Source: an uncultured Oscillospiraceae bacterium
GTDB taxonomy: Bacteria > Bacillota > Clostridia > Oscillospirales > Oscillospiraceae
DNA length: 64,000 nucleotides
NCBI GenBank assembly: GCA_947589545.1
Contig: CANQBA010000001.1
Coordinates: 1 to 64,000, forward strand
Direction of reading: 5' to 3'
Shown: positions 57,686-64,000 of the stretch, piece after piece
Layout of the letters: every line of letters starts with the position of its first letter
Numbering within the stretch: the first letter of the stretch is position 1
Notes under the pieces: generated by a model
The model's input: the letters and a program-made list of their open reading frames with translations, nothing else
What the model was told of the DNA's origin: nothing
Database searches by the model: none
Made by a program: the position numbers and the translations under genes

Positions 57686-59023
57686 ATGAATAAATACATT
57701 ACGGCGGAGGCCTTGAAGAGCTTCCAGACGGCCTTTGACGCCGACAGGGCCAACGCGGTGGCCCGGGACGCGGTGATGAACAACGGCCTTAACAAGAGCT
57801 GTCTCAACCACCGGGCCCGGCGGAACACCACCCACGTCTTCTCCCTGGCCCTGAAGCAGGGGCCCGTCACCAATCAGAAGCAGAGCGGCCGCTGCTGGCT
57901 CTTCGCCGCCATGAACGTGATGCGCGCCCGGATCATCCAAAAGTGGAACCTTGCCGACTTCGAGCTGTCCCAAAATTACATGCTCTTCTGGGATAAGCTG
58001 GAAAAGGCCAACTGGTTCCTGGAGAACATTCTGGACACGCTGGCGGAGCCTGTGGGCAGCCGGCTTCTGGACTATCTGCTGCGGGATCCTGTGGGCGACG
58101 GCGGGCAGTGGGACATGATGGCCAATCTGGTGAACAAGTACGGCGTGGTGCCCAAGTACGCTATGCCCGAGAGCGCCGTCTCCTCGTCCACCCGGGAGAT
58201 GAACCGGGTGCTCACGGAGCTTTTGCGCACCGACGCGGCGATCCTGCGGGAGCAGGCCGCCGGCGGCGCCGGCCGGGAGGCCCTGGAGGCGGAGAAGGAG
58301 CGGATGATGGGAGAGGTCTACCGGATCCTGGTGATCTGCCTGGGCGAGCCGCCCATGACTGTGGATTTTGAGGCCCGGGACAAGGAGGACAATTTCATCC
58401 GGGAGCGGGGCCTGACGCCCCGGAGGTTCTTCACCAAATATGTGGATATGGATCTGTCGGAGTACATCAGCCTCATCAACGCGCCCACCGCTGACAAGCC
58501 CTACTATCGCCGCTTCACGGTGCAGAGGCTGGGGAACGTGAAGGAGGGCGACCCGGTGTGCTACCTGAACCTGCCCGTGGAGGAGCTGAAGACGGCGGCC
58601 ATCGCCCAGATGCAGGACGGCGAGCCGGTGTGGTTCGGCTGTGATGTGGGGCCCTATTCCGACCGGGAGACGGGGACGCTGGATCCGGACAACTACGACT
58701 ATGAGAATACCCTGGGGATCAAGCTTAGCATGACCAAGGCCCAGCGGCTGGACTACGGCCAGAGCATGATGACCCACGCCATGGTGTTCCAGGGCGTGGA
58801 TTTGGACGAGGGGGGGTGGCCCACCCGCTGGCGCGTGGAGAACAGCTGGGGCGACGAGGCCGGGAAGAAGGGCTACTACGTCATGTCCGACGCCTGGTTT
58901 GATGAGTACATGTACCAGGTGGTGGTCAACAGGAAGTATTTGACCGACCGGCAGAGAGCGGCGCTGGAGACGCCGGTCATCCGGCTCGCCCCCTGGGATC
59001 CCATGGGGTCGCTGGCAAAATAA
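57686..59023 (+). CDS. pepC: Aminopeptidase C (C1B cysteine peptidase, bleomycin hydrolase family)
   Basis: 445 residues, the standard size. Catalytic Cys in QKQSGRCWLFAAMN (around 70), His in MTHAMVFQGV (around 371), Asn in WRVENSWGDEAG (around 393). Cytoplasmic homohexamer that removes N-terminal residues from peptides. The C-terminal tail that self-caps the active site is present but ends in LAK. AGGAGG before ATG. Monocistronic with promoter and terminator; not functionally tied to the sugar locus. Confidence 0.95.
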   Translation: MNKYITAEALKSFQTAFDADRANAVARDAVMNNGLNKSCLNHRARRNTTHVFSLALKQGPVTNQKQSGRCWLFAAMNVMRARIIQKWNLADFELSQNYMLFWDKLEKANWFLENILDTLAEPVGSRLLDYLLRDPVGDGGQWDMMANLVNKYGVVPKYAMPESAVSSSTREMNRVLTELLRTDAAILREQAAGGAGREALEAEKERMMGEVYRILVICLGEPPMTVDFEARDKEDNFIRERGLTPRRFFTKYVDMDLSEYISLINAPTADKPYYRRFTVQRLGNVKEGDPVCYLNLPVEELKTAAIAQMQDGEPVWFGCDVGPYSDRETGTLDPDNYDYENTLGIKLSMTKAQRLDYGQSMMTHAMVFQGVDLDEGGWPTRWRVENSWGDEAGKKGYYVMSDAWFDEYMYQVVVNRKYLTDRQRAALETPVIRLAPWDPMGSLAK

Positions 59024-59037
59024 GCTTTTTTACGGCG

Positions 59038-59083
59038 CAAAAACAGTCTCTGGGAGGCATTGCCTTCGGGAGACTGTTTTTTT
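59038..59083 (+). terminator. Terminator of pepC
   Basis: AAACAGTCTC (59041-59050) pairs with GAGACTGTTT (59070-59079), with an inner GAGGCA-TTGCCTTC hairpin, then T7. Confidence 0.85.
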
Positions 59084-59084
59084 A

Positions 59085-59310
59085 TTTCCAGAAATGAATG
59101 AATACAGAAGGATTTTAAAAATACGTATAGGTGATAATCCACAAAAAGGGCCGGAATTTTTTGATAAAATTTATACATTCCTCTTGAAATTTCTGTGTCA
59201 AGGGACTAATAAATTCAGTAAAGAAATTAATACGGAAATCGCATGAAATTTGACGATCCATTGAAAGCCGTTTTTCAGTTCCGCTTTGATACTGTTTTTT
59301 GAGGGAGGAA
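59085..59310. other. AT-rich non-coding interval before the SLH protein gene
   Basis: About 225 bases markedly richer in A+T than the surroundings. TTGAAA with TAATAA at 17-base spacing near 59185-59215 is a weak promoter candidate. No conserved RNA, repeat or convincing gene was seen on either strand. Confidence 0.4.
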
Positions 59311-59318
59311 ATGTTGAT

Positions 59319-59804
59319 ATGGAGTACACAAATCATGGGATCGGAAAACGCGTACTGACCATACTGCTGACGGCGGTGATGGCGCTGTCTCTGTGCGCCG
59401 CGGTGACGGAGACGCGTGCGGAGACGACGTATACGGTGACGTTTGACGCAAACGGAGGGACTTTTCCTGAGTTTTACGGCGATGAAAACACCTTTTCGGT
59501 TCAAGTGACGGCAGGGGAAACGACAGTGTTTCCTTTTGCGAGCAGAACGGGCGGAAGCGGATATTATGGTTTGATGGGATGGAAAGCGGACGAAGATGAT
59601 GAAGTATATGTGGCCGGAACCAAAACGCCCGCGGTCTTGGGAAATATCACTTACAAGGCTCAATGGAGTCCCAAGTCATCGAGTGCCGGTATCAAAATCA
59701 CTTTTTCTGATCTTGGCGAAACTGGTAAGGAGCTTATCTGCTATACGACCAAGGCTGGGACGTTAAAGATCCCGGAGAATCTTTTTTGGCCAAGTGCAAA
59801 ATAA
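59319..59804 (+). CDS. SLH surface protein, N-terminal part (frame ends at a T6 frameshift)
   Basis: 161 residues: basic start, signal peptide (VLTILLTAVMALSLCAAVTETRA), then an InlB B-type repeat (YTVTFDANGGTF, GLMGWKADEDD, ITYKAQW) and the beginning of a second that stops abruptly after IPENLFWPSAK. ATG 59319 with GAGGGAGGAA eight bases upstream. Removing one T from the run at 59782-59787 continues directly into the long downstream frame as IPENLFGQVQNKELSGWD, the expected B-repeat sequence. So this is one gene split by a +1-type frameshift, by mutation, phase variation, slippage or sequencing error. Confidence 0.8.
   Translation: MEYTNHGIGKRVLTILLTAVMALSLCAAVTETRAETTYTVTFDANGGTFPEFYGDENTFSVQVTAGETTVFPFASRTGGSGYYGLMGWKADEDDEVYVAGTKTPAVLGNITYKAQWSPKSSSAGIKITFSDLGETGKELICYTTKAGTLKIPENLFWPSAK
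59782..59787 (+). other. Homopolymer T6 frameshift site
   Basis: CTTTTTTGG: with six T the frame terminates 15 bases later; with five T the two reading frames join in mid-domain. Short homopolymers of this kind support slipped-strand switching or transcriptional slippage. Confidence 0.7.
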
Positions 59805-62800
59805 AGAGTTATCTGGCTGGGATGTCACTACTTCGACGTTTATGGGAAAAAACAAAATTTTCACAGATGGAGGCCCCGGAAATAATATAACTTTAGGCGA
59901 TACTACGGAAGAAGTCATATTTGAGGCCAGATGGACAAACGATCTGCGCGTGTACTATCACTCCAATCCGCCAACAGCAACAGCAAGTGATCTTAAAAGA
60001 GAAAAACCTTCCGGATATTTTGTGAGCAGTGATAATAGTTTTGAGGTTCGTCAAGTAGGTGGAACTCAGTCCGGAATATTGGGAGTTGGTTTTGAACCGC
60101 CTGCTGGCTACGAGCCGTTGGGATGGAGTACATACCGTTTCGCAACGGAGGCTGACCCGGCCTATGCGCCGGGAAACACTGTGACCATAACGAATAATCT
60201 ACATCTTTACGCAATATGGAGGGAGAAAAAAGTAGAGTGTAAGATCACCAATCATTTCATCAAAACGGATGGAACCGATGTGACCAGCTCGGATACGGTA
60301 CAGTATCCGTTGGGGAAAGCATTGAATGAGTACAAACCGGATAAGACTACCATAGAATATAATGAGGAGACGTATCTGTTTGACCGGACGGAGGCTTCTG
60401 GAACGGCGACTGAAACAGGCCCAAACAATTTCGACGTCTACTACGACATCGACATGCTCGGTAATGGTGGAAGCGACGGGATCGCGGACAAATTCCAGCG
60501 CCTTGTGACCTATCAGGTCGAAAACGGCGCATGGGCAGACGGGATGACCGGCAAAAAAACCGAGGTTGTCACGCTGATGGACGGGGAAGAATATTCCGAG
60601 ACGGGGACGGGGAAGCTGACGGCCCCGGAAGCGGGGGAGCCTGCCGAGGGCTACACCACGGGCATATGGAGTACCACCACGGGCAGCGCGCCTGATACGG
60701 TCACGAAAGACGGCCCCTTTGTGTACACATACAGCTTCATCGACGAGGATACAGCTGTCATCATCCAGCCGACGGAGGTTCGCGAAATCTATAACGGAAA
60801 AGAACAGACCTTCAAAGAATTTACTGCTAAGAAGGTCAATGGGGAGACGTGGCCGGGTATTACGGTGACGTTGAAGGGCGACGCAAATCTTGAAGGGTGC
60901 GGTTGGACTGACGCCACGGACGAAAGCGGCGTGTCGGTAGATCTGAGTAAAATACTTGCGGACAGAGGAGAAAGCTGGCAGTCCATCCTGGACGTTCAGG
61001 GGATTACCGATGAGCAGAAGAAAAAAGTGCTTCTCGTTTCCGGGACGATCATTATTGACCCGTGCCCTGTGGAGGTCAAGTTGAACGTTACAGAGCTTAA
61101 CGAGCTTCAAGCGGGAATAGGAAATGGAAAAGAGGGAGATGAACCGGTTACCCCCACATATAAGTACGACAAGGCTGACAAGGAACTGATCGCGGAGTTT
61201 ATCTTTGACGGATACGAGCATACTATCAGCCTTGCTCCCAATAAATTTGAAATAAAGGATAAAAATGGTACGCCGGTTGATGTTAAGCTTGCCCCTGATG
61301 AAGGCAGTACGGCAATCGTCCTGCGTGCCACCCGGGTCGGCGATACTGAGAAAATGACCCTTGATCTGACAAGCGCCGCGCTGGAGCTTGCGGATGCCGG
61401 TGCTGATGCTGATAACTACACTGTCAGCGGCTCAAAAGCCACGACCATATCACGAGCGCCCATCATGAACGGCTCGGAGGAGGAAGAAGTAATAACTGAT
61501 CTCACCGGCAAAGAGGTTGAAAAAATCTCCGTCAGGATCGTGCCGCGCCCCGTAAAGTATTGGACGTATGGCGGAGCCAAGATTTTTGACGGCAGCGGCA
61601 TACCATCCGCAGATAAGAAGATCTACAATACGGCTTATATGAACGCAAAAAAAGTAGACCCGGATGATAAACCCACAGGCGAATTTATTGCGCAGCCGAA
61701 ATATGATGAGATCGTCAAAGAAGATGGAAGTGCCATTGGGGAAGACGAGCCGGGCTTCATTGTCAGGCTTACAGATCCTTTTATTCCCCCGTATACGACA
61801 CTGAATCTCCGCCCGAAGGATGTGGATATTGAAAGCCCCATAGACGCCGGGATTACCGACTGCTCTGTGGGAATCATAACATTCATGGATGATATTGATC
61901 ACACAAATGATTACGCGATCGACTTCGAGCTGGGGTATTTCACCATCTACCCGCAGAGCATCACCAACGATCCGTCGTTTTATGATGATGGATTTAAGAC
62001 GATCGATACGTTCACGGATGACTATGAAGCTGCTGTCATAGAATACAAATACACAGACAGGGGCAAGACGGATATCCCGACCGACAAACAGCTGACCGCC
62101 TTCTATACCGGCGTGCAGTTCACGGGCGGCCCGGCAGAAACGTATACCTATGACGGAAATCCCCATAAGTTCGAGGGGGGCACCCTTCGGAACGACAAAA
62201 ACGCGGAGGGATACAAGGAATTAAAAGAGGGCACGGATTACACCGTCGCCTATTACCGGCAGGACGACAAGGGGAAATGGAACGAAATCAGCGCGGACAC
62301 GGACTTTATCGAGCCCGGAAAGATCAAGGTGGTCTATCAGGGCATCAACAATTACCGCAACCGCATTGAAAAGACCTACGAGATCGTCCGGACGCCCGGC
62401 GAGGTCACGCCGCCTACGGTCAATCCCGGCGAGGTCACCCCGCCCCCTCCCGGCGACACGCTGGATCCTGATGTAGAGACTGACGACCGGGAGCACTACG
62501 GCTACATCATCGGCAAGCCCGACGGGAGCGTGGATCCCGACGGGGAGATCACCCGCGCGGAGATCGCCACCATCATCTTCCGGCTCCTGAAGGAGGAGGT
62601 TCGGGAGGAATTCTGGTCGAAGACCAACACCTTCCCCGACGTGGAGAGCGCGGACTGGTACAACAACGCCATCTCCACCCTGGAGAACCTGGGCATTGTG
62701 GAGGGCAAGGACGACGGCCTCTTCCACCCCGACGACCCCATCACCCGGGCCGAAATGGCCGCCATGATGGCGCGGCTCTACGACTACGACATGAACACCG

Positions 62801-63228
62801 GCGACTTCCACACCAAGTTTGACGACATCGACCCCACCGCCTGGTACGCCCGGTATGTGGCGGCGGCGGAGAAGCTGGAGCTTTTCATCGGCGACGGGGC
62901 CACCAACCACGTCTACCCCAACCGGAGCCTGACCCGCGCCGAGGCCATGACCGTCTATAACCGCCTCCTGGGCCGCAAGCCCCACAGGGACGGGCTTCTG
63001 CCGGAGAAACAAATGATCCTGTGGCCGGACAACACGGACACCGCCGCCTGGTACTACGCCGACGTGCAGGAGGCCGCCAACTCCCACACCTGCGCCATGG
63101 ACGATCTCACCGTGAACGGCAAGGTCTACGAGCGCTGGCTGGCGCCCCTGCCCATGCGGGATTGGGCGGCGCTGGAGCGCACCTGGAGCGACGCCCACAG
63201 CGGCGACGACGGACACGATGTGAACTGA
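59794..63228 (+). CDS. SLH surface protein, main part (B-repeats, MBG-like domains, three SLH domains)
   Basis: 1144 residues in the shifted frame; the GTG at 59794 has no ribosome site and is not a natural start. Contents: InlB B-repeats (about 1-140; FEARW, LHLYAIW), MucBP-like and immunoglobulin-like segments (about 140-880; TYQVENGAWADGMTGKK, VREIYNGKEQTF, YTYDGNPHKF), a Pro-rich linker with GEVTPP repeats (about 865-890), and three SLH domains (about 900-1090; DGEITRAEIATIIFRLL, DPITRAEMAAMMARLY, RSLTRAEAMTVYNRLL). SLH domains bind pyruvylated wall polymers, so the whole protein would coat the cell. Codon usage is AT-richer before about 62.1 kb and GC-rich after, suggesting a mosaic origin. 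Confidence 0.85.
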   Translation: MQNKELSGWDVTTSTFMGKNKIFTDGGPGNNITLGDTTEEVIFEARWTNDLRVYYHSNPPTATASDLKREKPSGYFVSSDNSFEVRQVGGTQSGILGVGFEPPAGYEPLGWSTYRFATEADPAYAPGNTVTITNNLHLYAIWREKKVECKITNHFIKTDGTDVTSSDTVQYPLGKALNEYKPDKTTIEYNEETYLFDRTEASGTATETGPNNFDVYYDIDMLGNGGSDGIADKFQRLVTYQVENGAWADGMTGKKTEVVTLMDGEEYSETGTGKLTAPEAGEPAEGYTTGIWSTTTGSAPDTVTKDGPFVYTYSFIDEDTAVIIQPTEVREIYNGKEQTFKEFTAKKVNGETWPGITVTLKGDANLEGCGWTDATDESGVSVDLSKILADRGESWQSILDVQGITDEQKKKVLLVSGTIIIDPCPVEVKLNVTELNELQAGIGNGKEGDEPVTPTYKYDKADKELIAEFIFDGYEHTISLAPNKFEIKDKNGTPVDVKLAPDEGSTAIVLRATRVGDTEKMTLDLTSAALELADAGADADNYTVSGSKATTISRAPIMNGSEEEEVITDLTGKEVEKISVRIVPRPVKYWTYGGAKIFDGSGIPSADKKIYNTAYMNAKKVDPDDKPTGEFIAQPKYDEIVKEDGSAIGEDEPGFIVRLTDPFIPPYTTLNLRPKDVDIESPIDAGITDCSVGIITFMDDIDHTNDYAIDFELGYFTIYPQSITNDPSFYDDGFKTIDTFTDDYEAAVIEYKYTDRGKTDIPTDKQLTAFYTGVQFTGGPAETYTYDGNPHKFEGGTLRNDKNAEGYKELKEGTDYTVAYYRQDDKGKWNEISADTDFIEPGKIKVVYQGINNYRNRIEKTYEIVRTPGEVTPPTVNPGEVTPPPPGDTLDPDVETDDREHYGYIIGKPDGSVDPDGEITRAEIATIIFRLLKEEVREEFWSKTNTFPDVESADWYNNAISTLENLGIVEGKDDGLFHPDDPITRAEMAAMMARLYDYDMNTGDFHTKFDDIDPTAWYARYVAAAEKLELFIGDGATNHVYPNRSLTRAEAMTVYNRLLGRKPHRDGLLPEKQMILWPDNTDTAAWYYADVQEAANSHTCAMDDLTVNGKVYERWLAPLPMRDWAALERTWSDAHSGDDGHDVN

Positions 63229-63237
63229 CGCACAATA

Positions 63238-63267
63238 GACGCCCCCCGGATCACTCCGGGGGGCGTC
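63238..63267. terminator. Bidirectional terminator between SLH protein and PPK2 genes
   Basis: Perfect 13-bp stem GACGCCCCCCGGA / TCCGGGGGGCGTC with TCAC loop, between two converging genes. Confidence 0.7.
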
Positions 63268-63287
63268 TCCGTATCGGGGCGGGGAAA

Positions 63288-64000
63288 TCACTTTTTCCGC
63301 TGGCTCCTGATGCCGCGGACGACGTTGTCCTCCACGGCCTTTTCCAGGGCGTCGGTGACGATCTTCAAAACCTTGATGCGGGCGTATTTCTTGTCCACGG
63401 ATTCCACGATGTACCAGGGGGCGTACGCGGTGCTGGTCTTTTGCAGCATATCCTCCACCGCCTCCTCGTACTGGGGCCACTTGTCCCGGTTGCGCCAGTC
63501 CTCGTCGGTGATCTTCCACTGCTTTTCCGGGGTGTTCTGGCGGGCCTGGAAGCGCTCCAGCTGGGTATCCGGGTCGATGTGGATCCAGAATTTCAGCACC
63601 ACGGTGCCCCAGTCGGTGAGCTCCCTCTCAAATTCGTTGATCTCGCCGTAGGCCCGCTTCCAGGCGTTCTCGGTGCAGAACCCCTCGATCCGCTCCACCA
63701 TCACCCGGCCGTACCAGGTGCGGTCGAAGATGGCCACGTGGCCGCTGCGGGGCAGCTTTGTCCAGAACCGCCACAGGTAGTGCCGCGCCTTCTCGCCGGG
63801 GGTGGGGCTGGCGATGGGGATCACGTCGAAGCCCCGGGGATCCAGGGGATAGGCCAGACGCCGGATGTTGCCGCCCTTGCCGGCGGCGTCCCAGCCCTCG
63901 TAGCAGATGACCACGGGGATCTTTTTGCGGTAGATCTGGTTGTGGAGCTTGGAGAGCTTCTTCTGGAGCTTCTCCAGCTCGGCCTTGTATTCCTCCTCGC
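63288..64000 (-). CDS. Polyphosphate kinase 2-family protein, N-terminus beyond window
   Basis: At least 237 C-terminal residues; the frame is open at the right edge (EEEYKAELEKLQKKL continues upstream). Walker A-like GWDAAGKGGNIRRL, then PIASPTPGEKARHYLWRFW, lid-region DRTWYGRVMVERIEGF and WRNRDKWPQYEEAVEDML are PPK2 signatures. It transfers phosphate between polyphosphate and nucleotides. Whether it is a one-domain NDP/NMP kinase or the second half of a two-domain polyphosphate:AMP phosphotransferase cannot be told without the missing part. Confidence 0.92.
   Translation of the reverse strand, partial: EEEYKAELEKLQKKLSKLHNQIYRKKIPVVICYEGWDAAGKGGNIRRLAYPLDPRGFDVIPIASPTPGEKARHYLWRFWTKLPRSGHVAIFDRTWYGRVMVERIEGFCTENAWKRAYGEINEFERELTDWGTVVLKFWIHIDPDTQLERFQARQNTPEKQWKITDEDWRNRDKWPQYEEAVEDMLQKTSTAYAPWYIVESVDKKYARIKVLKIVTDALEKAVEDNVVRGIRSQRKK

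Noticed and set aside
59115..59663. 182-codon minus-strand frame over the SLH gene start
   Set aside because: No ribosome site; it overlaps a signal peptide and B-repeat that are clearly coding on the plus strand.
1..64000. tRNA or rRNA genes
   Set aside because: No cloverleaf with GGTTCGAATCC-type T arm and CCA end, and no rRNA segment, was recognised on either strand by eye; a tRNAscan or Infernal run would settle it.

Overview
The window is a GC-rich, gene-dense stretch of a bacterial chromosome. It carries the forespore sigma operon spoIIAA-spoIIAB-sigF, a separate sigG, spoVAD-spoVAE and a LysM/GH18 spore-type hydrolase. Together with TTGACA/TATAAT promoters and strong AGGAGG ribosome binding sites, this points to an endospore-forming Clostridia member. 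An Oscillospiraceae-like gut bacterium is my inference from GC content, gene set and the arabinan-utilisation locus. The high GC produces many long antisense shadow ORFs, which I left out. No tRNA, rRNA, CRISPR array or insertion sequence was seen.

Layout. 1-7.8 kb: 3' part of valS, the spoIIA operon, ilvE, sigG and an ECF sigma factor with a membrane partner. 7.9-10.0 kb: an HxxxDG acyltransferase with a DUF6320-type membrane protein. 10.0-10.7 kb: a non-coding block of inverted structured repeats. 10.7-15.6 kb: guaB, spoVAD-spoVAE, uracil-DNA glycosylase and a GNAT. 15.8-23.4 kb: DUF3048 and DUF4364 proteins, an SPFH/Arc-like operon with a palindromic operator, a HAD phosphatase, pcrA and a replisome-organiser-like gene with internal iteron-like repeats. 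23.5-25.6 kb: a BlaI/M56 sensor pair. 25.6-26.1 kb: a candidate type I toxin-antitoxin locus. 26.2-34.7 kb: asnA, a YfhO-like protein, LysM-GH18 and csoR-copA with a fused copZ.

34.8-57.5 kb is a large carbohydrate locus. It holds three GH43 enzymes, a GH127 beta-L-arabinofuranosidase, two sets of ABC permeases with two solute-binding proteins, a LamG lipoprotein, an NHL-TPR-Yip1 protein, a DUF5696 protein and one MsmX-type ATPase. I read it as arabinan or arabinose-decorated glycan capture, import and breakdown, with one ATPase serving both importers. No local regulator is visible. The window closes with pepC, a large SLH surface protein interrupted by a frameshift at a T6 run, and the C-terminal part of a PPK2-family kinase.

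The most interesting non-routine items are: (1) convergent consensus promoters around a 47-residue hydrophobic peptide at 25.7-26.1 kb (type I toxin-antitoxin candidate); (2) copZ fused in frame to copA behind an internal Shine-Dalgarno and ATG; (3) a family of multi-hairpin repeats that abut stop codons and show compensatory stem changes; (4) a perfect palindrome over the SPFH/Arc operon promoter; (5) helically spaced TCCACA repeats inside a replisome-organiser-like gene; (6) the T6 frameshift in the SLH protein. All function assignments come from reading motifs and family memory; no database search was run.
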